Origin: Halomicroarcula saliterrae
GTDB lineage: Archaea > Halobacteriota > Halobacteria > Halobacteriales > Haloarculaceae
Assembly (NCBI RefSeq): GCF_031624395.1
Contig: NZ_JAMQON010000007.1
Coordinates: 1-64,000, forward strand
DNA length: 64,000 nucleotides
Direction: 5' to 3'
Made by a program: the position numbers and the translations under genes. The notes under the pieces are model-generated. The model saw only the letters and a program-made list of their open reading frames with translations, was not told where the DNA came from and did no database searches. Position 1 is the stretch's first letter. The number at the start of each line of letters is the position of its first letter. Below, in pieces: positions 23,323 through 32,948 of this stretch.

Positions 23323-24336
23323 CTACAGCACCGACAGGTCCATGTCGAGCGTCGGATACCAGCCGACGAGCGCCGGCAGGTAGACGCCGAGGAACCGGTC
23401 GAGGAAGATGACGGGAATGACGACCGATTCGGGCACGCCGAGGCCGGTGAACACGGCGACCGCCGTGGCTTCCGTGACGCCGATACCGCCGGGCGTGAGC
23501 GGGAGCAGGGTGATGCTGTAGGCCGTCACCAGATAGAGGGGGAGCAGCCACACCGGGTCGAGTGTCGCGCCGAAGCTCGCGAACAGCAGCCAGACGCGGA
23601 TGCCGGGGGCGACGACCAGCGCACCGGCCCAGCCGACCGCGTAGCGCAGCCAGACCCGCGGGTCCGTCGAGAGCCGGCCGAAGGCGTCCGCGGAGGCCTC
23701 GGTTATGTCGGGGACTGAGCGGACGCGGTCGGCAAGCGCCGGCCCGACACGGGGGACGCGGGCGGCCAGCGAGGCGAGGAACCCCACGAGTCGGTCCAGC
23801 GCGGTGAGGTTCATCCCGGCCAGCAGGACGACCACGCCCGCGACGAGATACAGCGCCGTCGAGAGGGCGAGCAGGAGCAACAGGCCGGTCGAGACGCGAC
23901 CGGCGATAGCGAGGAGGCCGACGGCCGACGTGAGGCCGTAGCAGACGGCGTAGATGCCGGTGTGAGCGCCCGCGGCGGCGGTCGCGTCGCCGTACTCCAT
24001 TCCGGTCTCCGCCCGCAGGATGAACGGCGCGGCGAGCCGGCCGGAGAGCCGGGACGGCAGGAGCTGGTTGACGAAGTTCACCGACAGGTCGACGCGGCCG
24101 GCGGGGACCAGCCCGACGCGGGTAAAGGGCGCGGCGACCGCTCGCCAGGTGTCGAAGCGGGCGACGACGCCGCCGACGGTGACGAGCGCGAGCGCGACCA
24201 GCACGGCGGACTCGGTCGCCCGGAGCCGGGTGGCGACCGTCTCGACGTCGACCTGCGAGAGCAGGAAGGCCAGCGCGGCGAGACCGACGCCGTACTGCAG
24301 CACCGAAATCGCGATGTCGCGGCGACTCGCCGCCAC
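23323..24336 (-). CDS. Flippase-like membrane protein (UPF0104/LPG-synthase TM family)
   Basis: The 337-residue protein has about eight transmembrane segments and the family signature region LPGGIGVTEA-like (LTPGGIGVTEATAVAVFTG) near residues 280-298, as in AglD-associated and YbhN-type proteins. Members are implicated in transfer or flipping of lipid-linked substrates in archaeal glycosylation. The gene is in a run of same-strand genes (GT2, DUF2304, polysaccharide deacetylase, this) with near-zero spacing, which supports a cell-surface glycan role. The exact substrate cannot be seen. Confidence 0.8.
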   Translation of the reverse strand: MAASRRDIAISVLQYGVGLAALAFLLSQVDVETVATRLRATESAVLVALALVTVGGVVARFDTWRAVAAPFTRVGLVPAGRVDLSVNFVNQLLPSRLSGRLAAPFILRAETGMEYGDATAAAGAHTGIYAVCYGLTSAVGLLAIAGRVSTGLLLLLALSTALYLVAGVVVLLAGMNLTALDRLVGFLASLAARVPRVGPALADRVRSVPDITEASADAFGRLSTDPRVWLRYAVGWAGALVVAPGIRVWLLFASFGATLDPVWLLPLYLVTAYSITLLPLTPGGIGVTEATAVAVFTGLGVPESVVIPVIFLDRFLGVYLPALVGWYPTLDMDLSVL

Positions 24337-24337
24337 G

Positions 24338-25216
24338 TTACCCCTCCTGTGGTCCGCCCGCCCGTCGGTCCGGTTCGGTCCAGCCGGGGACTCCAGCTTC
24401 GAGCGCCGTCCGGGCGGTGACGAAGTCGAAGGGCTGGTCGAGCACGTACTCGACGGCGTCGCGCATCCACTCGCCGGTCCGGTAGTAGACCCGGGCCGGT
24501 ACGCCCTCGACCTCGGGCAGGCCGACGAGCTCCCACGGGTGGACGTAGAGGACGGGCACGATGCCTCGGCGTGCGAGCAGTCGCATCCCGAGCGCGGTGT
24601 AGCGCGGCCCGAAAAAGCGGAGCCACGTCCCCGTCAGCGGCAGTCTGAGGCCGGGCATCACGCTCGCCGGAAGCTCGGCCAAGTCGGCGGGGGCGTCCGG
24701 GTCGACGGCCGTCGCCGGCGCGGGCCGGTCGAGATCGTACTCGCCGCCGTACCAGCCCGGAATCGTCCGGCTGGCGACGATACTGGAGTCGTAGCCGTAG
24801 CCGGCGTCGGCGAGCAGGTCGAAGTGGTCGTCGGTGATGTCGAAGGCGGGGGCCCGAAACCCGGTGACCGACTGCCCCGTCAGCGATGCGAGCCGGTCCC
24901 GGGACGCGGCCAGTTCCTCGCGGCGGTCGTCCGCGGACAGCTCCGAGAGCAGCTGGTGTGAGTGGGTGTGGGAGGCGATCTCGAAGCCCGCGTCGGCCAG
25001 CGCCTCGACGTCGGCGGGGTAACGCTCGACCAGCGAGGAGACGACGAAACAGGTGGTCGTCGCGCCGCGGTCCCGAAGCGCCTCGCGGAAGAACTCCAGC
25101 CCGCCGAGGCCGATACCGCGCTGGTCCGTGGTGCCCGAGGCCGACCGGTAGGCCGGCGTCTGGTCGAACAGTTCCACGTCGATAGAGAGGACGGCCCGGC
25201 CGACTGTGTCACTCAT
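24338..25216 (-). CDS. Polysaccharide deacetylase family protein
   Basis: The 292-residue protein has the NodB-type fold. SIDVELFD near the N-terminus supplies the first catalytic/metal aspartates, SHTHSHQ (about residues 81-87) supplies the metal histidines, and FRAPAFDI follows. The C-terminal region with YVHPWEL is typical of the DUF3473-containing subgroup linked to exopolysaccharide synthesis. The enzyme would remove N- or O-acetyl groups from surface sugars. It overlaps the DUF2304 gene by eight bases and lies one base from the flippase-like gene. Confidence 0.88.
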   Translation of the reverse strand: MSDTVGRAVLSIDVELFDQTPAYRSASGTTDQRGIGLGGLEFFREALRDRGATTTCFVVSSLVERYPADVEALADAGFEIASHTHSHQLLSELSADDRREELAASRDRLASLTGQSVTGFRAPAFDITDDHFDLLADAGYGYDSSIVASRTIPGWYGGEYDLDRPAPATAVDPDAPADLAELPASVMPGLRLPLTGTWLRFFGPRYTALGMRLLARRGIVPVLYVHPWELVGLPEVEGVPARVYYRTGEWMRDAVEYVLDQPFDFVTARTALEAGVPGWTEPDRRAGGPQEG

Positions 25217-25565
25217 CTCGGAGTTCCTCGACCTCGCTGCGCAACAGGCTGACCTCCTCGTTGAGCCGCGAGAGGCGGTCGTACAGCTTTCCGATGCGGT
25301 TGAACAGGTAGGTGGCGATAATAAACAGTGTCAGGTTCGAGATGACGAGGATGGCCCGCGCCTTCAGCTCCAGCCCCAGAACCGTCGCCACGACCTGGAA
25401 GACGTTGGGGAAGACGGCGACGAAGATGAGTCCGCTCCCGATAGCCAGCGAGACGACGAAGAGCGCGATGGCCTCCCGGCCCTGCTTGACCAGTATGTAC
25501 CCGTTGACGAGGAAGGCGATACCGACGACCAGCGCGATGAGGTTGACGAGGGTGTACTCGACCAT
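25209..25565 (-). CDS. DUF2304 membrane protein
   Basis: The 118-residue protein has three to four hydrophobic helices (LVNLIALVVGIAFLVNGYIL; AIALFVVSLAIGSGLIFVAVF; AILVISNLTLFIIATYLF) followed by a coiled-coil-like tail (RLSRLNEEVSLLRSEVEELR). DUF2304 proteins usually sit beside GT2 dolichol-phosphate sugar synthases and may anchor them to the membrane. Here the GT2 gene is directly upstream. The ATG at 25565 is two bases after the GT2 stop. Confidence 0.85.
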   Translation of the reverse strand: MVEYTLVNLIALVVGIAFLVNGYILVKQGREAIALFVVSLAIGSGLIFVAVFPNVFQVVATVLGLELKARAILVISNLTLFIIATYLFNRIGKLYDRLSRLNEEVSLLRSEVEELRDE

Positions 25566-25567
25566 AG

Positions 25568-26242
25568 TTAACGAAAGAGCAGGACGCGGAGGATGGTGTC
25601 GGTCATCCGAATCGGGTAGAGCGCGAACGTGTCGATGGTGAACTGCGACTCGCCCTCGTCCCGGGTCGGCATCTTCGTCGACACCTCGGTGATTCGGTAG
25701 CCGCCCTTGGCGGCTTCCAGCGTCTGTTCGATGGCCCAGTGCTTGTCCGACCGGTGGAGAATCTCGGCGAGCATCGACACCCGGTAGACGCGAAAGCCGC
25801 TGGTCACGTCGGTTATCTCGATGTCGCCGAGCGCGTTGACCAGCCGGGTGAAAAACTGGATGCCCGCGTTGCGCGTCGCGGAGTAGTCCTGGTAGCTCTC
25901 GTTCAGGTAGCGGCTGGCGATGACCATGTCGTAATCGCCGGCCACGTCGAGGAGTTCGGGGATCTTCGACGGGTCGTGTTGCCCGTCCGCGTCGACCTGG
26001 ACGACCCAGTCGTAGTCGTGTTTGATCGCGTACTGGTAGCCGGTCCGCACCGCCCCGCCCACACCCGTGTTGAACACGTGCTCGACGACGGTCGCCCCGT
26101 GGGCGCGAGCGATGTCGGCGGTGTCGTCGCTGGAGCCGTCGTCGACGACGACGACCCGGTCGACGTACTCGCCGGTGTCGTCGATGACCGGGCCGATGGT
26201 GCTGGCTTCGTTGTACGCGGGAATGACGGCAACGGAACGCAC
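25568..26242 (-). CDS. Family 2 glycosyltransferase (dolichyl-phosphate sugar synthase type)
   Basis: The 224-residue GT-A enzyme has VIPAYNEASTI at the N-terminus, VVVVDDGSSDDT (residues about 30-41), the DXD-type motif QVDADGQHDP (about 82-91) and DVTSGFRVYR. It lacks C-terminal membrane helices, which the adjacent DUF2304 protein may provide. It is predicted to charge a polyprenyl phosphate with a sugar for the GT-C enzyme or other surface glycosyltransferases. It is first gene of a four- or five-gene minus-strand operon. Confidence 0.9.
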   Translation of the reverse strand: MRSVAVIPAYNEASTIGPVIDDTGEYVDRVVVVDDGSSDDTADIARAHGATVVEHVFNTGVGGAVRTGYQYAIKHDYDWVVQVDADGQHDPSKIPELLDVAGDYDMVIASRYLNESYQDYSATRNAGIQFFTRLVNALGDIEITDVTSGFRVYRVSMLAEILHRSDKHWAIEQTLEAAKGGYRITEVSTKMPTRDEGESQFTIDTFALYPIRMTDTILRVLLFR

Positions 26243-26338
26243 TGTTGGCTCGGTATTCAGCAGCCGTATATAGGCGTTTTGTCACGGAGCCGCGACGAGA
26301 CGGAAAGACCTATTGGCGCGCTCGCGGGGACTTCAGGT

Positions 26339-27877
26339 ATGACGCGGACGTTCGTCGTCGGGCTCGACGGCGCGAGCTGGCGACTGCTTTCCCCGTGGAT
26401 CGAGGCCGGTGTGCTCCCGAATCTGGCCGAGCTACGGGCCGAGCACACGTGGGCCGAGACCGAGAGCTGTCTGCCGCCCGTGACCTTCCCGAACTGGAAG
26501 TGCTACTCCGCCGGGAAAGACCCCGGCGGCCTGGGCGTGTTCTGGTTCGAGCATATCGACCTCGCGAACGAACGCATCGACGTCGCGAAGGGCGGCGACT
26601 TCAAGACCGCAGAGCTGTGGGACTACCTCGACGACGACGGCCAGACCCCGGGCGTGGTCAACATGCCGACGATGTACCCGCCACGGGACATCGGTGGCCC
26701 GGTCGTCGCCGGCGGCCCCGACGCCGTCCAGGGGGAGTACCGTTCCATCGACAGCGGATACGCCGCTCCGGACGGTCTCGAAGCCGAGCTAGACGAGCTG
26801 TTCGACTACCGCGTGCATCCGGACCCGCTCCTGTCGGGCAACGACGAGCGCGGCGCCGAGGTCGACGCCATCCTCGACGTGATGGACAGCCGCTTCGAGG
26901 TGGCGCTCCACCTGCTGGAGGAAGAGGAGCTGGATTTCGTCCACGTGACACTGTTTTACCTGAACGTCCTCCAGCACTTCTTCTGGGACGAGGAGCCGAC
27001 CAGACGCGCCTGGGAGCTGGTCGACGACTGGCTCGGCGAGCTGGCCGAGATGGACGACCTCAACCTCGTGTTGATGTCGGACCACGGGAGCGGCCCGACC
27101 ACGACGGAGTTCTACATCAACGAGTGGCTCGCCGAGAACGGCTACCAGACCCACGAGCGGACCGTCGAGGACTTCTTCCGCCCGCTCGGTCTGACTCGGG
27201 AGAACGTGCTTGGAGTCGCGAAGAAGGCCGGCGTCGTCGACCTGCTCGCAAAGACCGTCCCCGAATCCATCCAGCAGCTGGTGCCCCAGAGCGCGGGGGC
27301 CAAGCGCGCCCGGAAACTGGAGGCCATCGACCTCACGGAGACCCGGGCCGTCGCCAGCGGCCAGGGACCCATCTACCTGATGCCCGGCACGCCCGAATCG
27401 GTGCGTGACCGGCTCATCGAGGATTTGCGGGCCGTCGAGGACAGCGAAGGGGCGGTGTTCGACGGCGTCTACCGGGGCGAGGAAGTGTACAGCGGCGCGT
27501 ACGTCGACGAGGGCCCCGAAGTCGTCGTCGACATGCGCGACGGGGTCCACGTCAACGACGGCATCGGCGGCGGACAGATACAGACCGCGCCGGACCGCTG
27601 GGCCGCCGAGAACACCCGCAACGGTATCTTCCTCGCGAGCGGGCCGGACTTCGCGAACGTGGGCGAGATCGACCAGATCAGTATCACGGACATGGCCCCG
27701 ACGATTCTGGCCGCCCACGGCGTCGACATCCCCACCGACATGGTCGGCGAGGTGCTGCCCATCCACGCCGAGGAACCCGACGTCGGCGAGCGCGACCCCA
27801 TCGACATCGGGACGCGAGGCGAGGGGACCAGCGACGAGGTCGCCGATAGGTTGCAACAGCTCGGGTATATGGAGTAG
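26339..27877 (+). CDS. Alkaline phosphatase superfamily phosphoesterase
   Basis: The 512-residue protein is of the nucleotide pyrophosphatase/phosphodiesterase type: GLDGASW at the N-terminus supplies a metal aspartate, PVTFPNWKCYSAGK the catalytic Thr/Ser region, LMSDHGSG the second metal pair (about residues 243-250) and the C-terminal VHVNDGIGG/ISITDMAPT the last ligands. There is no signal peptide, so it is probably cytoplasmic. It is divergent from the glycan operon; haloarchaeal homologues often lie in glycosylation loci, so phosphodiester hydrolysis of glycan or lipid intermediates is possible. ATG 26339 begins MTRTFVVGLDG. Confidence 0.87.
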   Translation: MTRTFVVGLDGASWRLLSPWIEAGVLPNLAELRAEHTWAETESCLPPVTFPNWKCYSAGKDPGGLGVFWFEHIDLANERIDVAKGGDFKTAELWDYLDDDGQTPGVVNMPTMYPPRDIGGPVVAGGPDAVQGEYRSIDSGYAAPDGLEAELDELFDYRVHPDPLLSGNDERGAEVDAILDVMDSRFEVALHLLEEEELDFVHVTLFYLNVLQHFFWDEEPTRRAWELVDDWLGELAEMDDLNLVLMSDHGSGPTTTEFYINEWLAENGYQTHERTVEDFFRPLGLTRENVLGVAKKAGVVDLLAKTVPESIQQLVPQSAGAKRARKLEAIDLTETRAVASGQGPIYLMPGTPESVRDRLIEDLRAVEDSEGAVFDGVYRGEEVYSGAYVDEGPEVVVDMRDGVHVNDGIGGGQIQTAPDRWAAENTRNGIFLASGPDFANVGEIDQISITDMAPTILAAHGVDIPTDMVGEVLPIHAEEPDVGERDPIDIGTRGEGTSDEVADRLQQLGYME

Positions 27878-28039
27878 CTGTCAGGAGAGTTCGACCGAGA
27901 GTCCATCGACGCGCTCGTCGCACCTACCATCGGAATCCAGCAGCGAGGAGTCACTCGTGGAGGGAGCGCGAGATGACCGGCAGCCGTCGCGGGCGACAAA
28001 CTGGGACAGTTTTTCAGCGACCGTCCCGAACCGACGAGC

Positions 28040-28651
28040 ATGGACGCCCACCTCCGGGCCGGCATCGCCGTCTACAACGCCGGCCGGTTCCACGCCGCCC
28101 ACGACGCCTGGGAGGACCGCTGGCTCGACCTCGACGACGGCGACGACGAGCGGTTCCTCCACGGCCTCATCCAGTTCACGGCCGTGGTTCACCACGCCAG
28201 CGAGGAGAACTGGTCGGGCGCGCAGGGCCTCGCCGAGAGCGCCGGGGAGTACCTCGCTGACCTGCCCGCCGACTACCGCGGCGTGAATCTCGACGACGTG
28301 CGACCGTTTCTGGAGCACGTAGCCGAGGACCTGGACGCTGTCGACTGGGACAACCCGCCGAAGCTCACGCACGAGGGGACCACCGTGAGTTACGCGGACC
28401 TCGACTTCGAGGCGACGGCCGTCGCTGCGGAGGTCCTCTCGGAAGCCGACGGCTACGACGAGGCAGTGGTCGAAGACGCCCTCGACTACGCCCGCCGGGA
28501 ACTCGACGACCGCGGGGAGGGACGCTTCGTCGGCCAGCTCTTCGCGTTCGTCCAGGAGGCAGAGAACCGCCCGTTCGTCTACGCGCATCTGTCGAACCAC
28601 GTCGAGCGCGAGCGCCAGAAGGACGACGACGTGGCCGGGCTGTTCGACTAG
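28040..28651 (+). CDS. DUF309 family protein
   Basis: The 203-residue protein has the DUF309 core near the N-terminus (AGIAVYNAGRFHAAHDAWEDRW, with the conserved H-A-H-E/D-W pattern, then LIQFTAVVHHASEENW). The domain is a small helical bundle of unknown function with a possible metal-binding histidine set. The C-terminal half is acidic and helical. No operon partner. Confidence 0.85.
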   Translation: MDAHLRAGIAVYNAGRFHAAHDAWEDRWLDLDDGDDERFLHGLIQFTAVVHHASEENWSGAQGLAESAGEYLADLPADYRGVNLDDVRPFLEHVAEDLDAVDWDNPPKLTHEGTTVSYADLDFEATAVAAEVLSEADGYDEAVVEDALDYARRELDDRGEGRFVGQLFAFVQEAENRPFVYAHLSNHVERERQKDDDVAGLFD

Positions 28652-28809
28652 GAACCACAGTGGTGTTGCAACGAGGCCCGCCGACAACGCCCCTTTCAGT
28701 CCCACCCGGCACTGTTCGAGCAACCGGCTACGGGCGGGACTTTCTGGTCGTTCAAAGCCGGATGGACACCCATCAGAAAGTGTCCGGCTCTATATCCTGC
28801 GTCGGCCTC

Positions 28810-29880
28810 TCAATCGTCCGCAGTGCCCTCGGCCCGGGCCGGCTCGGATTCGTGCTGGACCAGTCCGCGTCCCACGCCGAGTGCCGCGTCGGTCCGTCGG
28901 ATGCTCTGTTCGGCGCTCGCCGTCCGCTCCGAGAGCGCGCGCACGGCGTCGATGTTCTCGGGGACCACGTCGGCCTCCTGGTGGATGGCCTGGAACAGAT
29001 AGAGGTCCCGGTCCTCCGCTGTCACAGATTCGGCCCAGATGCAGTTCTCCCAGACGTCCCCGCGCGGACGGCCGGCGTCCCGCGTGTACTCCTTCAGTTT
29101 GCCGGCGCCGTCGATGCCGAGCGTCTCGGGGATGAGGAACAGCCGGGACTCGGCGGAGAGCAGGTCCCTGACGGCCGCGGCCGTGGGCTCCGATTCCAGT
29201 GTCACGTTGACCGAGTGGGTGTGCATCTGCGTCGTGGGCACCTTCATCCCCATCGTGTCGATGGCGAGGTCGGGGAACACCGTCTGGACGTCCGGGCCGT
29301 GGTGGGACGGTATCTCAACCGGGTCGGGCAAGGTGTCGTTGATGGGGCCGCGGCCCGTCTGGCCGGGGTCGCCACCCCGGCGGACGAGCGTCACCCGGGC
29401 CTTCTCGATGCCGTAGGCGTCCTGTAGCGGCGCAAAGAGCCGGGAAAGGCCCGTCGTGTTACAGGAAACGACGCGGGCGGTGTCGGCACCGACGGCCGTG
29501 TCGTAGTTGGCCCGCGCGTTGAAGCTGACATCGGCCACGTCTGCAGATTCGCCGCCCTGGAAGATGGCCGGCGTGTCGTAGTCAGCGTAGAGCGCGGCGT
29601 TGGTCTCGCCCACGCCGCCGGGCGTCGCGTCGACGACGACGTCGCTCGCCTCGACGAGGTCCCGCACCGTCCCCGCCGTGTCGAGCCCCGCCGACGCGAA
29701 GGGGTCGGCTCCGTCCTCCCCGGCGGCGTAGAGCCCGTAATCGCGGTCTACGGCGATGGTTGCCTCGAAGTTCGGCGAGCGTTTGGCGACGCCAGCGACC
29801 GTCATATCCGGCTGGACACGCACCGCGTCGGCGACCCGCTTGCCGATCGTGCCGAAGCCGTTGATGCCCACATGGAGCAT
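28810..29880 (-). CDS. gap: Type II glyceraldehyde-3-phosphate dehydrogenase
   Basis: This is the archaeal type II enzyme: Rossmann start [16 protein letters not shown], catalytic C140 in SCNTTGL, then [15 protein letters not shown] and HHGPDVQTV. It interconverts glyceraldehyde-3-phosphate and 1,3-bisphosphoglycerate with NAD(P)+. In haloarchaea with a semi-phosphorylated Entner-Doudoroff route the type II enzyme is usually linked to gluconeogenesis. The 356-residue length is slightly longer than typical because of a C-terminal tail. A TATA element is centred 26 bases before the ATG at 29880. Confidence 0.95.
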   Translation of the reverse strand: MLHVGINGFGTIGKRVADAVRVQPDMTVAGVAKRSPNFEATIAVDRDYGLYAAGEDGADPFASAGLDTAGTVRDLVEASDVVVDATPGGVGETNAALYADYDTPAIFQGGESADVADVSFNARANYDTAVGADTARVVSCNTTGLSRLFAPLQDAYGIEKARVTLVRRGGDPGQTGRGPINDTLPDPVEIPSHHGPDVQTVFPDLAIDTMGMKVPTTQMHTHSVNVTLESEPTAAAVRDLLSAESRLFLIPETLGIDGAGKLKEYTRDAGRPRGDVWENCIWAESVTAEDRDLYLFQAIHQEADVVPENIDAVRALSERTASAEQSIRRTDAALGVGRGLVQHESEPARAEGTADD

Positions 29881-29901
29881 ACGCAGCCGTTGATGGGCGG
29901 A

Positions 29902-29910
29902 CAGTATATT
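29902..29910 (-). promoter_or_regulatory. TATA element of gap
   Basis: GAATATACT on the minus strand is centred 26 bases upstream of the gap ATG and sits in an AT-rich patch within GC-rich DNA, consistent with a leaderless transcript. Confidence 0.55.
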
Positions 29911-30036
29911 CTTTGTGATTAATAATTATAAATACTCACTCGGATAGTTGTACTTGTCCGACGGTACCACGGCGCAAACCGGGAGACGGCACAGCACCCC
30001 ACCAAGAGTTAATCCGACCGAGTCCCAGAGGCGGGT

Positions 30037-30990
30037 ATGGACAACTCCTCGCTTCGCCGCCCCGCCGAGACGGCCATCGAGCAGTGCATGGACCTCCAGC
30101 CGGACGAGTCGTGTGCGATCGTCACCGACGACAAGCGCCGGGCCATCGGCGAGGCGCTGTACCGCGTCGCCGCCGAGATAACCGGAGACACCGTCTTCGT
30201 TCGCTACCCGCCGGGGAACCAGCACGGCGAGGAGCCGCCCGCCTCCGTCGCCGGCGCGATGGAGACCGCCGACGTGGTGCTGGCTCCGACGACCAAGAGC
30301 CTGACCCACACCGAGGCCCGCAGCGAGGCCAACGCGGCGGGCGCCCGCGTCGCGACTCTGCCTGGCATCACCGAGGGCGTCTTTCTGATGGGGCTCGACG
30401 CCGACTACGCGGCCATCGAGGGCCACTGCGAGGACGTGCTCGCACAGGTCGGGGACGCCGACGAGATCCGGGTCACCACGCCACAGGGCACCGACATCAC
30501 GTTCACCGTCGGCTCCCGTGAGTGGTATCTCGACACCGGCATCGTCCACGAGGCCGGCGAGATGTCGAACCTCCCCGCGGGCGAAGTGTTCATCGCGCCC
30601 GAGACTGCCGACGGCACCTTCGTCGTCGACGGGACGATGCGCCCCCACGGGAAACTCGACGGGAAACTGCTCTCCTTCGAGGTCGAGGACGGCTACGTCA
30701 CCGACATTTCGGACCCGGACATCCGCGAGCAGGTCGAGACGGCCGCCGAGGAAGTCGGTCGGGACGCCTACAACCTCGCCGAACTGGGCATCGGGACGAA
30801 CGTCGCCGTCAGCGAGCTCGTGGGCTCCGTGCTGCTGGACGAGAAGGCCGGCGGCACCGTCCACATCGCCGTCGGCGACGACCACGCCATCGGCGGCGAC
30901 ACCCACGCGCCCATCCACCTCGACGGCATCCTGACGGAGCCGACCGTCTACGCCGACGGGAACGAGATAGAGCTACCGCGCGGGGAGTGA
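30037..30990 (+). CDS. Aminopeptidase, M29 (thermophilic metalloprotease) family
   Basis: The 317-residue protein fits the M29 family of two-metal aminopeptidases. The C-terminal half has EAGEMSNLPAGEVF, with the catalytic and metal glutamates, the later GTNVAVSELVGSVLLDEKAGGTVHIAVG region, and the metal ligands in GDTHAPIHLD near the C-terminus. It would trim N-terminal residues from peptides in the cytoplasm. It is shorter than bacterial AmpS/AmpT (about 410 residues), as is usual for the haloarchaeal branch. It stands alone as a plus-strand gene. Confidence 0.85.
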   Translation: MDNSSLRRPAETAIEQCMDLQPDESCAIVTDDKRRAIGEALYRVAAEITGDTVFVRYPPGNQHGEEPPASVAGAMETADVVLAPTTKSLTHTEARSEANAAGARVATLPGITEGVFLMGLDADYAAIEGHCEDVLAQVGDADEIRVTTPQGTDITFTVGSREWYLDTGIVHEAGEMSNLPAGEVFIAPETADGTFVVDGTMRPHGKLDGKLLSFEVEDGYVTDISDPDIREQVETAAEEVGRDAYNLAELGIGTNVAVSELVGSVLLDEKAGGTVHIAVGDDHAIGGDTHAPIHLDGILTEPTVYADGNEIELPRGE

Positions 30991-31078
30991 ACCGCCGCGT
31001 CACTCCGACCGTCACGGCACCCTCTCGGGCGGACGAAGGGCGAGGGCTTCGAGTGCCTGCCGAGAATCGCTGCAGAGG

Positions 31079-31492
31079 TTACCCCGGCGAGACGCTCTCA
31101 CGCCGGATGACGTAGCCACAGAGCGCCACACCCAGGACGAGCGCGACGACGAGGACGAGGTCGAACGGGACGGGATACCCGAGGTTCCAGCCGAGAACGA
31201 GGCCGTGGAGCGCACTCAGGAACCCGACCGTGGCGACGGTCACCAGCCGACCGAGGCGGGGGTCCGCAGGTGGGTCGGAGCGCATCGCCCAGCGCACGAC
31301 GAGGAGCGTCAGCACCATTACGGCCGGGAGCAGGAACGCGCCAACGACCCGCGGGACGAAGTTGTCCGGAGTCCCCGACGCCGAGAAGTGAATCGCCATC
31401 TCGGCCGGCAGCCGCGGCCAGAGCGCGAGACTCCCCAGAACTGACAGGGCGACGAGAGCGGTCGAGAGCCGGGTGGCACGCGAGCGGGGCAT
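31079..31492 (-). CDS. DUF1648 membrane protein
   Basis: The 137-residue protein has about four hydrophobic helices and the DUF1648-like segment LPAEMAIHFSASGTPDNFVPR, typical of SdpI-type small membrane proteins. The ATG at 31492 (MPRSRATRLS) was chosen because upstream in-frame sequence is not protein-like. Function unknown; some relatives provide immunity to toxic peptides. Confidence 0.7.
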   Translation of the reverse strand: MPRSRATRLSTALVALSVLGSLALWPRLPAEMAIHFSASGTPDNFVPRVVGAFLLPAVMVLTLLVVRWAMRSDPPADPRLGRLVTVATVGFLSALHGLVLGWNLGYPVPFDLVLVVALVLGVALCGYVIRRESVSPG

Positions 31493-31590
31493 CGTCGTGT
31501 AGTCGACAGTGTTTCGATAAATGTTTTCCGCCAACTCCGACCCCGACAGTAGCCAAACGGCTATGGGTCGGCAGGACGACCCACGACCAG

Positions 31591-32870
31591 ATGCCGACAC
31601 GTCGAACGGTACTCGCGGGACTCACTGCCGGACTCGCCGGCTGTGGACTGGGTGACCGAGGGGACACCGGTACACCCAGACCCCCGCCGGCCACCGAGTC
31701 GGTCTGGTACACGCATCCACAGCCGACCGGGAACCGGACGCTCTCCGGGACCGGCGACCTCCGGAACGCAGCGCCGGTCGGGTTCGCACCGGAGGGGCGG
31801 CCACAGTGGCTCGTGGCACGGCCCGGCGAGACTGGCAGTCACTGGACCGTCGCGACCGACGACGGTCGGGTGACTGACTGGCACGTCGCCGACGGGAACG
31901 CGACGAAGGTGACCGACTTCGCCCGGCTCCCGTCCGAAACACAGCCGGTGGTCAGACGCGGGCCGTCCGGCACCGGCGCGTACTCGACCCGCCCAGTGAC
32001 ATGGGGACACACGCGTCGCCGGTCGTCACGCCCCGGACCGACGGCTCGCCGTCGAGACTGCTGTACGTCGCCGACAACGGGGACCTGGTCGTGGCCGGAG
32101 CGGAGACGGCCCGGCTCTCCATCGACGCCATCCCCGACGGGCGGCTGGCCGCGGTCGGGGACGACCGCTACGCGCTCTTTGGCGACCGGACGAGCCGCTA
32201 CCGCCACGGAGCGCTCGGGGACAGCAAAGAGGGTGAGACGCTGTACGTCGTCGACGCCGAGACCGCCGAAATCACCGCACAGGCCGCGCTCGACGCGCCG
32301 GCCGTCTTCGAGGGACTGCAACCCCTCGTCGCTGACCTCGACGACGACGGCACGCCGGAGATCGTCACGACCGTCGCCGACGAGCGCGACGGGGCGCGCA
32401 TCGCCGTCTTCGCCCCTGACGGGCGTCGGCTGGCGACCGGTCCCATCTACGGCCCCGGCTGGCGACACCAGCTGACCGTCGCGCCGTTCGGTCCGGACGG
32501 CGGCCCCGAACTCGCAACCGTACGCAAGCCCCACGTCGACCGCGTCGTCGAGTTCTACCGGCTCCGGGGCGGCTCTCTGGACGTCGTCGCCACCGCCGAC
32601 GGGTTCTCCTCGCACACCTACGGCTCGCGCGTTCTCAGCGGGGCCGTCGCCGGCCAGTTCGCCGACGACGGCGGGGCCGAGCTGCTGGTCCCGACGGCCA
32701 CGCGCGACGAGCTCGCGGCGGTCCGACGTGAACCGGGCGGCACCACTGTCGGCTGGCGACAGCCCCTCGACGGCACGCTCGCCAGCAACGTGACGGGCGT
32801 GCCACTCACCGGCGGCGGGGTGGCAGTCGGCGCGGCGACCGACGAGACAGTTCGGGTCTGGCAGTCCTGA
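31591..32870 (+). pseudogene. Tat lipoprotein with beta-propeller-like repeats, frameshifted
   Basis: The gene starts at ATG 31591 with a twin-arginine-like signal and lipobox (MPTRRTVLAGLTAGLAGCG). The first frame runs well to VTW near 32005; the protein then continues in another frame with THASPVVTPRTDG and FG-GAP/VCBS-like blades (LQPLVADLDDDGTPEIVT; PFGPDGGPELATV; QFADDGGAELLV). Adding one G to the G4 run at 32003-32006 gives an uninterrupted 426-residue reading. Either a sequencing error in a homopolymer or a real lesion explains this. If intact, it would be an extracellular propeller protein of unknown ligand. Confidence 0.75.
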
Positions 32871-32948
32871 GCGGGTGGGCCATGTGACTGGAAACCACGA
32901 GCAGCCCCGGTGCGACGACCATTTAGGCCCGGCCCGTCAACGGCGGGT

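Noticed and set aside
25739-26338. N-terminal extension of the phosphoesterase frame
   Set aside because: The extension is antisense to the GT2 gene; MTRTFVVGLDG at 26339 is the normal start of the family.
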